A stretch of DNA of 64,000 nt, taken from contig JAPZRF010000012.1 of NCBI GenBank assembly GCA_027531145.1, positions 36,837-100,836 of the forward strand, given 5' to 3'. Below the pieces are notes generated by a model. It searched no databases, was not told the DNA's origin, and saw only the letters and a list, made by a program, of their open reading frames with translations. Of this stretch, positions 26,050 through 34,464 are shown in pieces. Origin of the DNA: Brevundimonas sp. Its GTDB lineage: Bacteria; Pseudomonadota; Alphaproteobacteria; Caulobacterales; Caulobacteraceae. Made by a program: the position numbers and the translations under genes. Positions within the stretch are counted from its first letter, which is position 1, and each line of letters opens with the position of its first letter.

Positions 26050-26651
26050 TCCGCCTGCTTCACGTCCTGCCTGCCCTCGGCCTTGCGGCGGCGGTGTCTG
26101 GCTGCGCCCTGCTGGCGACGCCGGAGCCGGTTCAGATGTACCGCTTCGGGGCCAGCGATCCGGTGACCGGCATTGCGCCGGACGGCGCGGTCCCGCTTGA
26201 GATGCGGCCTGTGCAGTTCAGTGCAGTGGCGGCCGATGATCTCATTCTCGCCGTCACCGGGGCCGAGGCAGCCTACATCGGCGGTGCGCGCTGGGTCGAA
26301 CGGGCCCAGGTTCTCTACCAGGAGTCTTTGGAGAACGTCTTTGCGGCCGAGGCCACCCGAGTCCGACTCGGCGGGCGCCGCGAGCTCTCGCATTCGCCCC
26401 GGGTGCTGGATCTCGACGTGCGCACCTTCGAGGCGCGCTATCCCGCGCCCGGCTCTGCGCCGACCGTGCGGGTGGCGGTGCGCGCGCGCATGATCAACCG
26501 CGACGACCAGCAGGTGGTGGCGGATGAGGTTTTCACAGTGGATCAGCCCGCTACTGGCAACAGGGTCTCGGCGATCGTGGCTGCCTTCGACACCGCCGTG
26601 CTCGAGGTGAACCGCGACATCGTGCGCTGGACCGAGGCGCGGCTGGACTGA
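26046..26651 (+). CDS. ABC-type transport auxiliary lipoprotein (PqiC/LinL-like)
   Basis: 201 aa. The signal peptide ends in a lipobox (AVSGCALL). The mature part resembles the ABC-transport auxiliary (PqiC-like) family: a Tyr-Arg strand near the start (VQMYRFGA), the central WVERAQVLYQESLENVFAA, and the end AFDTAVLEVNRDIVRWTE. Such lipoproteins sit on the outer-membrane side of MCE transporters. It replaces MlaC, which is absent here. It overlaps mlaD by 4 nt. Confidence 0.88.
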   Translation: MIRLLHVLPALGLAAAVSGCALLATPEPVQMYRFGASDPVTGIAPDGAVPLEMRPVQFSAVAADDLILAVTGAEAAYIGGARWVERAQVLYQESLENVFAAEATRVRLGGRRELSHSPRVLDLDVRTFEARYPAPGSAPTVRVAVRARMINRDDQQVVADEVFTVDQPATGNRVSAIVAAFDTAVLEVNRDIVRWTEARLD

Positions 26652-26670
26652 TAGGCCATCAGGGGGGGCC

Positions 26671-27795
26671 TCAGGCGACGCGCCGGATCTGCTCAACCAC
26701 CCGGGTCATGCGACTTTCCGTCTCGCCGGCCCGAGTGCGGATCGCCGCCAGCTGTCGATCCGTCTGCGCCAGCGCCTCAAGGGCCGAGTCCCGCGTGCGG
26801 GCCAGGGCGACGGCATCCGGCCGGATCTGCCTCGGCTTGCGGCCGGCGAGGCCAAGTCCCTGACGCCAATCCTCGACCCAGGTCGAGAGCGCCGCCGCTG
26901 CGTCCGCCAGCCGGGCCGGGGCGGCATGCTCTGCGTTCTGGACGGCGCGGGCCAGCGGCAGCTGCGCGAGGCCTGCGGCGCGCGCCGCACGAAGGGCGGC
27001 GAGCTGAACCTCAAGGCGCGCCGTCGCACCTGCCGGATCATCGCCGGCGGGGACGGCATCTGCGATGGCCAGGGCATCCTCCGTGTCAAGCACTTCAATG
27101 CGTCCGGCCTCGGGTCCCGGCAGGGGCACCGCCGCAGCGTCCAACTCGACCGTGGCGGTCGCAGGATCTTCCACGTCCACAGCTCCGACGGTCGTGAAGT
27201 CCGCCCGGGTGACCGCCTCGGCGGCGTCGAGGGTCTCGCTGCGGCTCGCCTCGGGGCCGGGCAGGGGCTCCTCGTTCGCGACGGTCGCTTCGGCGGGGCC
27301 GGGGACCGGGGCAGCGACCTCGCGAAGCTTGGCCTCGCCCTCGGCGATGGCGGCATCGACCTCGGCGATGGCGCGAACGGCTTCGGCGTGGAGAGCGTCG
27401 AGGGCGGCGCTACGGCGCACCGCCGAGCGCCCCCGCTCGGCCAGGGCGGCGGCAGTGTCCCCGGCGCTGGCCGCGGCGGGCAGGTACTGGGCGCGGAACC
27501 GCTTCAGACGCGCGCCTCGACCGTCGAACAGGCCGGCAAGCCCCCGACGCGGCTCCAGCGCCGCAGGATCGAGGGTCTGCAGAAGGTGGGTGGCATGGCG
27601 AACCAGGTGCGTCGCCTCGATGAAGTCGCCATGGCGCGACTCGGCCAGCAGCCGCTCGACGGCATCCTTCAAGCTGATGTGGGCCCGCTCCAGCCGGTCG
27701 GGTCCGGCCGGGTCCGGTGCCTCAGGCGCGCGCGCGAGGTTGCTTTCAAGATCGACCGGCCCGGAGGCTGTCGGCTCGTACGATGTCGGTTCCAT
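26671..27795 (-). CDS. Ala-rich helical protein of unknown function
   Basis: 374 aa, mainly alpha-helical and rich in Ala, Arg and Glu, with no signal peptide or membrane segment. The N-terminal third (RGLAGLFDGRGARLKRFRAQ) and the flanking helices loosely recall TelA-type toxic-anion-resistance proteins, but I would not assign that. The middle carries an internal repeat: PLPGPEASRSETLDAAEAV and PLPGPEAGRIEVLDTEDAL, with a weaker third copy (PVPGPAEA) before them. It is convergent with the mla operon and lies 42 nt upstream of scoB on the same strand. Confidence 0.6.
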   Translation of the reverse strand: MEPTSYEPTASGPVDLESNLARAPEAPDPAGPDRLERAHISLKDAVERLLAESRHGDFIEATHLVRHATHLLQTLDPAALEPRRGLAGLFDGRGARLKRFRAQYLPAAASAGDTAAALAERGRSAVRRSAALDALHAEAVRAIAEVDAAIAEGEAKLREVAAPVPGPAEATVANEEPLPGPEASRSETLDAAEAVTRADFTTVGAVDVEDPATATVELDAAAVPLPGPEAGRIEVLDTEDALAIADAVPAGDDPAGATARLEVQLAALRAARAAGLAQLPLARAVQNAEHAAPARLADAAAALSTWVEDWRQGLGLAGRKPRQIRPDAVALARTRDSALEALAQTDRQLAAIRTRAGETESRMTRVVEQIRRVA

Positions 27796-27837
27796 ACTCC
27801 AACCTCCGTCCGGCGCTTTGCGGCCGGTTGGACAGCA

Positions 27838-28497
27838 CTATGCCAGCGTCTTCAGATTTGGCGAAATGGCGAAGGTGGCCTCGGTCTTCGAGGCTACCTC
27901 ATCGACGGTGATCCGGTCGGCCAGTTCGATGAGTTCAAGGCCTGATCCGTCGGCCTTGACGTCGAACACCGCCAAGTCGGTGATGATGCGGTCGACCACG
28001 CCCCGGCCGGTCAGGGGCAGGGTGCAGGCCTTCAGCACCTTCGACTGGCCGTGCTTGTTGGCGTGCTCCATCACCACCACCACGCGCTTGACGCCGGCGA
28101 CCAGATCCATGGCCCCGCCCATGCCCTTCACCAGCTTTCCCGGGATCATCCAGTTGGCGATGTCGCCATCTTCAGAGACTTCCATGGCCCCGAGGATCGA
28201 CAGGTCGATGTGGCCGCCCCGGATCATGGCGAAGCTGTCGGCCGAGGAGAAGAAGCTGGTTTCCGGCAGGGCCGTGATGGTCTGCTTGCCGGCGTTGATC
28301 AGATCGGCGTCGACCTCGTCCTCCTGCGGGAAGGGGCCCATGCCCAACATGCCGTTCTCGGACTGCAGGGTGACGTTCATGCCGTCCGGAATGTGGTTGG
28401 CCACAAGGGTCGGGATGCCGATCCCTAGGTTCACATAGAAGCCGTCCTGCAGCTCCAGGGCAGCGCGGGCGGCGAGATCGTGGCGGGTGCGGGGCAT
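27838..28497 (-). CDS. scoB: 3-oxoacid CoA-transferase subunit B
   Basis: 219 aa. This is the beta subunit of succinyl-CoA:3-ketoacid CoA-transferase, which activates acetoacetate or similar 3-oxoacids. The catalytic Glu lies in [13 protein letters not shown]. Other signatures are [18 protein letters not shown] and [19 protein letters not shown]. The start is the ATG at 28497 ([14 protein letters not shown]). It follows a broken CMD-like gene by 2 nt; the alpha subunit gene is 620 bp further upstream, not adjacent as usual. Confidence 0.94.
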   Translation of the reverse strand: MPRTRHDLAARAALELQDGFYVNLGIGIPTLVANHIPDGMNVTLQSENGMLGMGPFPQEDEVDADLINAGKQTITALPETSFFSSADSFAMIRGGHIDLSILGAMEVSEDGDIANWMIPGKLVKGMGGAMDLVAGVKRVVVVMEHANKHGQSKVLKACTLPLTGRGVVDRIITDLAVFDVKADGSGLELIELADRITVDEVASKTEATFAISPNLKTLA

Positions 28498-28499
28498 GG

Positions 28500-28894
28500 T
28501 CAGGGCTCCTTGGCGGGTACAGGGTCGGCCAGGGGGCTGACGCCGGCGACGGCGAACGCCTCCTTGGCGATAATCAGGGCGTTGAGGGCGTCGGGGAAGC
28601 TCGCATACAGGGCGACATGCATCAGGGCCTCGGTGATCTCGATCGGCGTCAGGCCGGCGTTCAGCGCGTGGCGGTTCTGGCACCGCAACTGCCTGGCGGC
28701 CGTGCCGAGCGTGGCCAGCGACGCCATCGTCACCCGCTCCCGCGGCTTCAGCTCCAGCCCCGGACGGGCGTAGACGTCGCCGAAGCCGAACTCGACCATG
28801 GAGCGGGCGGAGTCCGGCGCAATCTGCGCCAGCCCGACCTAGATGCCCCCCTCCAGCCGGGGGCCCAGCTGCGGGCGCGGCGGTCATCGGTCAT
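28500..28894 (-). pseudogene. Carboxymuconolactone-decarboxylase (CMD)-family gene, 5' end broken
   Basis: The C-terminal 99 residues from an internal ATG at 28799 read as a CMD-family protein ([52 protein letters not shown]). Homology continues upstream of that ATG in the same frame ([11 protein letters not shown]) to an in-frame TAG at about 28841. A plausible original start, MTDDRRAR, lies at 28894 in another frame and overlaps the stop of the upstream small gene (ATGA), which supports it as the ancestral start. A frameshift and a nonsense codon thus separate start and body. A short product from 28799 might still be made. Confidence 0.68.
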
Positions 28895-29094
28895 GGTGCG
28901 GCGGGTGCGGCCTCTGGGGCGGGAGCCGGTGCCGCGGCCGGCGCGAGCTCCGTTGTGCCCCGATTGCGGATGGCGTCCTCGAGATCATCGCTAAGCGAGC
29001 AGGTGTTCAGCATGATGACGAACAGGAAGATCAAACCCCATGTCAGCTTGTCGCTGATGCTTTTGAGGTTCTGATTGTCGGAGCCTTCAGACAT
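28891..29094 (-). CDS. Small single-pass membrane protein
   Basis: 67 aa. A hydrophilic N-terminus (SEGSDNQNLKSISDK) is followed by one membrane helix (LTWGLIFLFVIMLNTCSL) and an Ala/Pro-rich tail. It lies 21 nt after scoA on the same strand, and its stop overlaps the ancestral start of the CMD pseudogene. No family is recognised. The codon pattern and tight spacing suggest a real gene inserted between scoA and scoB. Confidence 0.6.
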   Translation of the reverse strand: MSEGSDNQNLKSISDKLTWGLIFLFVIMLNTCSLSDDLEDAIRNRGTTELAPAAAPAPAPEAAPAAP

Positions 29095-29115
29095 GGTCGT
29101 CCCCCTCGATCCGGT

Positions 29116-29820
29116 TCAGGCGCCCTCGCGCGACCGCACGGTACGCTGTTCGATGCGCTTCTCGAAGATACCCTCAATCAGGCGATCGACATAGATGCCC
29201 GGGGTGTGGATTTGGTCGGGGTCGAGCGTGCCGACCGGCACGATCTCCTCCACCTCTACGACGCAGACCTTGCCGGCCGTGGCCATCATCGGATTGAAGT
29301 TCCGCGCCGTCTTTCGATAGATCAGGTTGCCGGCCTCGTCGGCCTTCCAGGCCTTGACGATCGACAGGTCGGCGACCAGCCCGGTCTCCATCACATACTC
29401 CCGATCGCGGAACGTGCGGACCTCCTTGCCCTCGGCCACCAGGGTGCCGACGCCGGTGGCGGTGAAAAAGGCAGGGATGCCGGCACCGCCGGCGCGGATG
29501 CGTTCAGCCAGGGTGCCCTGCGGGTTGAACTCCAGCTCCAGTTCGCCGGCCAGATACTGGCGCTCGAACTCCTTGTTCTCGCCGACGTAGGACGAGATCA
29601 TTTTCGAGATCTGCTTCGTCTCCAGCAACTGGCCGAGGCCGAACCCGTCCACGCCGGCATTGTTGGAGATGACCGTCAGTCCCTTGACCCGGCTGTCGCG
29701 CAGGGCGGCGATCAGGTTCTCGGGAATGCCGCACAGGCCGAAGCCGCCCGACATGACGGTCATGCCGTCGAACGTCAGGCCTTCCAGGGCGGAGCGGGCG
29801 TCGGGAAACAGCTTGCGCAT
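29116..29820 (-). CDS. scoA: 3-oxoacid CoA-transferase subunit A
   Basis: 234 aa. This is the alpha subunit of the 3-oxoacid CoA-transferase. Signatures are [30 protein letters not shown] and [17 protein letters not shown] chose the ATG at 29820 ([12 protein letters not shown]), preceded by AAAAGAGA. A start five codons upstream at 29835 (MKRDRMRK) is possible. scoB is downstream in the same direction, with a small membrane ORF and a CMD pseudogene between them. Confidence 0.93.
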   Translation of the reverse strand: MRKLFPDARSALEGLTFDGMTVMSGGFGLCGIPENLIAALRDSRVKGLTVISNNAGVDGFGLGQLLETKQISKMISSYVGENKEFERQYLAGELELEFNPQGTLAERIRAGGAGIPAFFTATGVGTLVAEGKEVRTFRDREYVMETGLVADLSIVKAWKADEAGNLIYRKTARNFNPMMATAGKVCVVEVEEIVPVGTLDPDQIHTPGIYVDRLIEGIFEKRIEQRTVRSREGA

Positions 29821-30015
29821 GCGATCTCTTTTCATCGCCTGATGAATAACCGGGGCGATCCGCTGATTAGGCCGGCCCGCGTTCGGGGGCAAGGGTGCGT
29901 CGCGTCGCCGGGCCGTCATGGCCTGACCCTGATCTTCGCCTCCGGCGCGCTGCCGCTGGCGAGGGGCGGCGGGCGGGGTTAAAGGGCGTTATCCAAAGGG
30001 CGGGAGCGGACGAGC

Positions 30016-30912
30016 GTGCGGGCCTGGATCAACGGACTGACGGCGGCGCTGCTGGTCGGCGTGGTGATCGGCCTGATGCTGACGCCCGACGGGCGCGCCT
30101 GGCTGCGCCATCCGACCCTGCTGCTGGGCGGCGGGGCCAACGCCTCGGCTTCGCCGGTGCCGGAGGCGATGTCCGGGGTCGAGGCGGTCGCCCCTGCTAC
30201 CGCTTCGGCGGCAGCCCCCGGGCCGGTGGGCGCGCCGGCGGGCCTTCGCGCCGCTGCTGCCGACGGAACCCTGCGCATCGGCGTGTTCGGCGACTCCATG
30301 GCTGATGGCCTGTGGACCGCCCTCTACCGCGACCTCGACGGCGAGGGGGGGGTCGAGGTGATCAAGTTCAGCGAGGTCTCCACGGGCCTGTCGCGCTACG
30401 ACTATGTCGACATCCAGGCGAAGACGGCCGGGCAGATCACCGCACAGCCCATCGACGTCGCTATCATTCTGTTCGGCACCAACGACGCCCAGGGCATCGA
30501 GCTCGACGGCGCGGTGCATGCCTTCGGCACGCCGGGCTGGCGCGCCGCCTACGCCCGCCGGGTGGATGATCTGGTCAGCCTGCTGCGCGGCCGCGGGACC
30601 GCCGTCTACTGGGTCGGCCTTCCGAAGATGAAGCGCGAGTCCTTCGACGAAAAGATGAGACTGATCAACGAGGTGGTCGCCGGGCGAATGCGGGCGCTGA
30701 ATGTGCCCTGGATAGAGACCACCAGCGTCACCGTCGGCGCGGACGGCGGCTATGAGGCCTATCTGCCGGAGGTGCCGGGGGGGCGACCGCGGCTGATGCG
30801 GGCCCACGACGGTATCCACATGACCATGGCCGGCTATCTGCGGATCGCCGCGCCGCTGGCGGACCGCCTGCGCGCCGACGCGGGGCTGGATCAACCTGCG
30901 TCGGGCCGCTGA
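30016..30912 (+). CDS. SGNH/GDSL-type hydrolase, DUF459-like, membrane-anchored
   Basis: 298 aa. One N-terminal membrane helix or signal anchor (about 5-24) and an Ala-rich linker are followed by an SGNH fold. The nucleophile Ser is in FGDSMADG, the oxyanion Asn in FGTNDAQG, and the C-terminal Asp/His in AHDGIHMTMAGY. The enzyme would act in the periplasm. Starts with GTG at 30016. It is first of a tight four-gene operon (gaps 2, 1 and 16 nt) with a second SGNH protein and an MBOAT acyltransferase, so acetyl transfer or removal on a cell-surface glycan is the likely role. Confidence 0.85.
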   Translation: MRAWINGLTAALLVGVVIGLMLTPDGRAWLRHPTLLLGGGANASASPVPEAMSGVEAVAPATASAAAPGPVGAPAGLRAAAADGTLRIGVFGDSMADGLWTALYRDLDGEGGVEVIKFSEVSTGLSRYDYVDIQAKTAGQITAQPIDVAIILFGTNDAQGIELDGAVHAFGTPGWRAAYARRVDDLVSLLRGRGTAVYWVGLPKMKRESFDEKMRLINEVVAGRMRALNVPWIETTSVTVGADGGYEAYLPEVPGGRPRLMRAHDGIHMTMAGYLRIAAPLADRLRADAGLDQPASGR

Positions 30913-30914
30913 GT

Positions 30915-31679
30915 GTGCTCGCTGCAGGGTTGATGGCGGCAGGGCTGCTCACGGTGCCTGCACAGGAGCGCCTGTGGACTCCCTTGCCGTCGCCGGTCAG
31001 CGCTATCTGCCCGGGGGGGACCTGCCAGCCAGACTCGCTGGGCCGCCTCGTGCAGGGCGAGGGCCCGCTGCGCATCGTCCAGTTCGGCGACAGCCACAGC
31101 GCGTCCGGCTGGCTGCCTGAGGCCTACCGTAACAGGCTCGAGGCCGGCCTTGGGCGACCGGTGGAGCTAAGGGTCATGGCCCGGGTCGGCGCGACCCTCG
31201 CCAGCCTCCCGCCGCAGTTGCCGACCGACGTCCCGGCACCGGATCTGATCGTTCTGGCTTATGGCACCAATGAAGGGTTCGACGACGCGCTGGACCTCCA
31301 GGCCTATGAGGCTCGGCTCCGGGCCGAGATCGCGCGCCTGCAGGCCGCTGCGCCCGACGCGGTCCTGCTGCTGCTGGGCCCGCCCGAAGCCATGCGCGGC
31401 GAGGGCGGCGGGACGTGTCCGGACGATCCGGAGGGGCGCTGGCGCGAGCCGGCCCTGTTGCCGCTGGTGCGGGACGTGCAGCAACGGGTGGCGGCGGCGA
31501 ACGGCGTCGCCTACTGGGACTGGCGTGGACGGATGGGGGGAAGCTGCGCGGCGCACCGCCTGACGCTCGGGCCCGAGCCCCTGATGCGATCTGACCATGT
31601 CCACTTCAACGAAGCAGGTGCCGACTGGCTGGGGGGACTCCTGGCCGCCGATCTGCTGACCGCCGTGCGGGGGCGCTGA
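30915..31679 (+). CDS. Second SGNH/GDSL-family periplasmic hydrolase or acetyltransferase
   Basis: 254 aa. An N-terminal hydrophobic signal segment is followed by an SGNH fold: Ser in QFGDSHSASGW, Asn in AYGTNEGFDD, and Asp/His in SDHVHFNEAG. The GDSHS and DHVHF motifs are close to those of AlgX/AlgJ- and PatB-type acetyltransferases and of peptidoglycan O-acetyl esterases. Starts with GTG at 30915, 2 nt after the first SGNH gene, and ends 1 nt before the MBOAT gene. I infer it hands acetyl groups from the MBOAT to a glycan, or removes them. Confidence 0.83.
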   Translation: MLAAGLMAAGLLTVPAQERLWTPLPSPVSAICPGGTCQPDSLGRLVQGEGPLRIVQFGDSHSASGWLPEAYRNRLEAGLGRPVELRVMARVGATLASLPPQLPTDVPAPDLIVLAYGTNEGFDDALDLQAYEARLRAEIARLQAAAPDAVLLLLGPPEAMRGEGGGTCPDDPEGRWREPALLPLVRDVQQRVAAANGVAYWDWRGRMGGSCAAHRLTLGPEPLMRSDHVHFNEAGADWLGGLLAADLLTAVRGR

Positions 31680-31680
31680 G

Positions 31681-33081
31681 ATGCTGTTCCCGACGCTGGA
31701 GTTCGGCCTGTTCTTCGTCGCGGTCTTTATCGTGGCCTGGAGCCTCGAGCGCGAGAACGGCCGGCGCAAGATGTTCCTGCTGCTGGCCAGTTGGGTATTC
31801 TACGCCCAGTGGGACTGGCGCTTCGTCGGCCTGCTGATCTTCAGCGCCGTGCTGAACTGGGGCGTCGCCGTCCTGCTCTCGCGCGAGGACATGCCGCGCA
31901 AGAAGCTGCTCGTGGGGCTTGGCGTCGCCGCCAACCTGCTACTGCTCGGGGTGTTCAAGTACTACGGCTTCTTCGTCGAGGAGGCCGGGGTGCTGCTGGC
32001 GCGGCTGGGCTGGGAGCGCGACCTGCCGCTGCTGGAGATCGTCCTGCCGGTGGGGATCAGCTTCTTCACCTTCCAGGGCATCAGCTATGTGGTCGACGTC
32101 TGGCGCGGCAAGACCCCTCCGGCCCGGTCGCTGCTGGACGTCATGCTGCTGATGTCCTTCTTCCCGCATCTGGTGGCCGGACCCATAGTCCGCGCCTCGG
32201 ATCTGCTGCCGCAGTTCGAGCGCGTGCCGCGCCTGACCCGGGCCATGGCCACCCATGGCATGCTTCTGATCGCCTGGGGTCTGTTCAAGAAGACGGTCAT
32301 CGCCTCGGAGCTGGCGGTGAACCTGGTCGATCCGGTGTTCTTCGACCCGTCGGCCCATTCGGCGTGGGACATCGCCGGGGCGACCTACGCCTACGCGGTG
32401 CAGATTTACTGCGACTTCTCGGCCTATTCGGACATGGCCATCGGGACGGCGGCCCTGCTGGGCTACTCCTTCCCCCGCAACTTCGACCAGCCGTACCGCG
32501 CCAACTCCCTGCAGAGCTTCTGGCGGCGCTGGCACATCAGCCTGTCCAGCTGGTTGCGCGACTACCTCTACCTGCCGCTGGGCGGCGGACGTGGCGGACT
32601 GTGGTCATCGTCGCGCAACGTCATGATCACCATGCTGCTGGGCGGGCTTTGGCACGGGGCGGCCTGGACCTTCGTGGCGTGGGGTGCGCTCCACGGGGCG
32701 GTTCAGGTGATCGAGCGAGTCTGGCGCCATTTCCTCGAGGGGCGCGCCAGCGTGCCCCACTGGCTGGGCGTGATCCTGACCTTCCACGTGGTCTGCCTCG
32801 GCTGGATCCTGTTCCGCGCCGAGAGCTTCCCGTTGGCCATGGAGATGCTGGCCGGTCTGGCGCGCCCCGGGCCGGTCGAGGTGCTGACGCCCTTCCTTTT
32901 GACCCTGATCGTCGGCGGTCTGGCCATGCACTGGCTGCCGCCGCGGGCGGCCGAGGGGCTCGCGGCGCGGCTTCAAGCGGCGCCGTCCCTGACCCTCGGC
33001 GTGCTCGTCGGCCTCGCCATCCTGCTGGTCGAGGCGGTGCGTCCCGAGGGCGTTGCCCCTTTCATCTATTTCCAGTTCTGA
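31681..33081 (+). CDS. MBOAT-family O-acyltransferase (AlgI/PatA-like)
   Basis: 466 aa with about ten membrane segments. The family motifs are strong: QIYCDFSAYSDMAIGTAALL, NSLQSFWRRWHISLSSWLRD, YLPLGGGRGG and the catalytic His in LGGLWHGAAWTF. MBOAT proteins of this group move acetyl groups across the inner membrane to periplasmic SGNH partners for O-acetylation of alginate, other exopolysaccharides or peptidoglycan. Two SGNH genes precede it, which supports that role. The acceptor polymer cannot be told from the sequence. Confidence 0.93.
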   Translation: MLFPTLEFGLFFVAVFIVAWSLERENGRRKMFLLLASWVFYAQWDWRFVGLLIFSAVLNWGVAVLLSREDMPRKKLLVGLGVAANLLLLGVFKYYGFFVEEAGVLLARLGWERDLPLLEIVLPVGISFFTFQGISYVVDVWRGKTPPARSLLDVMLLMSFFPHLVAGPIVRASDLLPQFERVPRLTRAMATHGMLLIAWGLFKKTVIASELAVNLVDPVFFDPSAHSAWDIAGATYAYAVQIYCDFSAYSDMAIGTAALLGYSFPRNFDQPYRANSLQSFWRRWHISLSSWLRDYLYLPLGGGRGGLWSSSRNVMITMLLGGLWHGAAWTFVAWGALHGAVQVIERVWRHFLEGRASVPHWLGVILTFHVVCLGWILFRAESFPLAMEMLAGLARPGPVEVLTPFLLTLIVGGLAMHWLPPRAAEGLAARLQAAPSLTLGVLVGLAILLVEAVRPEGVAPFIYFQF

Positions 33082-33097
33082 GCGGGAGGAGGACCGG

Positions 33098-33589
33098 ATG
33101 ACCGACCCGCGTGACCCCGTCGACCCGCCCGCCGGCGCGTTCGCGCCACCCCCGCAGTCGTCGCCGTTTCCGCCCCTGGCGGGAGACGGCCCCGCGGATC
33201 CGCAGAGTGACTGGAACACCGGAGCGGACGCCCATGATCTGTCGGTCGGCTCCGGGCGGCTGGCGGCGCTGCGTCGCTTCGCCTTTCCGCCGGACGAACC
33301 GCCGGGGGAGGCCGAGCTGGCCGCCCGCGACCTGCGCTGGACCGGTCGCGTCATCCTGACGGCGACGGTGGTGCTGCTGGTGTTCAACGCCGCTTCGCTG
33401 CAGAGCTGGGCGCGCCAGCAGCCGGTCGGCTGGGTGGCCGGCACGGTCCGGGCGGTCGGCGACGCCTGGGCGGAGCGGGTCGCGCTGCTCGGCACCGATC
33501 AGCCGCGCCGGGGCATCCGCGAGGCGTGGGAGGCTTTCCGGCAGGCCCGGTTCATCGCTCCGGCGCAAGGAGCCGACGGACGAGACTGA
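33098..33589 (+). CDS. Single-pass membrane protein, last gene of the O-acetylation operon
   Basis: 163 aa. A Pro-rich cytoplasmic N-terminus (about 1-75) is followed by one membrane helix (ILTATVVLLVFNAASLQSWA) and a helical periplasmic tail. I chose the ATG at 33098, preceded by GGAGGA. It starts 16 nt after the MBOAT gene. No family is recognised. Its position suggests a partner or scaffold for the two SGNH proteins and the MBOAT. Confidence 0.7.
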   Translation: MTDPRDPVDPPAGAFAPPPQSSPFPPLAGDGPADPQSDWNTGADAHDLSVGSGRLAALRRFAFPPDEPPGEAELAARDLRWTGRVILTATVVLLVFNAASLQSWARQQPVGWVAGTVRAVGDAWAERVALLGTDQPRRGIREAWEAFRQARFIAPAQGADGRD

Positions 33590-33654
33590 GAACGCGTTGC
33601 AATCCCGGGCGCCTGTGGTAGGGAGAAGCATTCGCATCTGCCTCCGGGTCGCCT

Positions 33655-33840
33655 GTGTACGTCTGCAACTGCAATGGCATTCGCCAGCGTGAAGTGGCCG
33701 CCGCCATCGAGGCCGGTGCCCGTCGCCCGCGTGACGTCTTCCAGCGCCACGGCTGCAGCGCCCAGTGCGCCAAATGCGTTTGCGAGATGCGCGAGATGAT
33801 CCAGGCCCAGACCTCGATCTGCGCCGTCGTCGCCGAATAG
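33655..33840 (+). CDS. bfd: Bacterioferritin-associated ferredoxin (Bfd)
   Basis: 61 aa. It starts MYVCNCNGI and has AQCAKCVCEM; the four [2Fe-2S] ligands expected for Bfd fall at C4, C6, C38 and C41. Bfd reduces the ferric core of bacterioferritin to release iron. It starts with GTG at 33655 and is followed 129 nt later by bfr, its functional partner. The length is normal for the family. Confidence 0.92.
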   Translation: MYVCNCNGIRQREVAAAIEAGARRPRDVFQRHGCSAQCAKCVCEMREMIQAQTSICAVVAE

Positions 33841-33969
33841 CTGCGTCCGATTTTCAGAAGCGCTTTCAATGTGTTGAAAAGTGTTCGCAACTGATCCGCG
33901 CGCGGAATCGCGTGGTATGCTGCGCGTCTTAACTGAGCGCCGCCCCCCGGCGCGCCATCTGATAGGACC

Positions 33970-34464
33970 ATGGCCATGCGCGGCGACCCGGCGATCATCC
34001 GCACCCTCAACAGCATCCTGACCAACGAGCTGACGGCCGTGAACCAGTACTTCCTGCACGCTCGCATGTTCGAGAACTGGGGCCTGAAGCGGCTGGGCGA
34101 GATCGTCTACCGGGAATCGATCGGCGAGATGAAACACGCCGACGTGCTGATCAAGCGGGTTCTGTTCCTCGATGGTCTGCCGAACCTGCAGGACCTGCAC
34201 AAGCTCAAGATCGGCGAGAGCTGCGTCGAGTGTCTTGAGGCGGACCTGCAGCTGGAGCTGGACGGGCGCTCCGCACAGATCGCCGCCATCGCCCAGTTCG
34301 AGGAGGCCAAGGATTATGTCAGCCGCCAGATCGTGCTGGACATCCTGTCCGACACCGAACACCACATCGACTTCCTCGAAACCCAGCTGCAACTGGTCGC
34401 CCAGCTGGGCGAGCAGAACTACCTGCAGTCGGCCCTCGGCGAACTGACCGGCGAGGACCACTAA
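33970..34464 (+). CDS. bfr: Bacterioferritin
   Basis: 164 aa. A four-helix ferritin with ferroxidase residues E20 (TNELTAVNQY), E53 and H56 in IGEMKHAD, and heme-ligand candidate M54. The later helix has LDILSDTEHHIDFLE. It stores iron in a 24-subunit shell. Starts ATG 33970. It has its own 129-bp upstream region containing GTTG-N11-CAAC (33872-33890), too weak to call an Irr or Fur site. Confidence 0.95.
   Translation: MAMRGDPAIIRTLNSILTNELTAVNQYFLHARMFENWGLKRLGEIVYRESIGEMKHADVLIKRVLFLDGLPNLQDLHKLKIGESCVECLEADLQLELDGRSAQIAAIAQFEEAKDYVSRQIVLDILSDTEHHIDFLETQLQLVAQLGEQNYLQSALGELTGEDH

Noticed and set aside
33872..33890. Fur/Irr-type box before bfr
   Set aside because: GTTG-N11-CAAC is only a weak inverted repeat and does not match a known iron-regulator consensus well enough to call.
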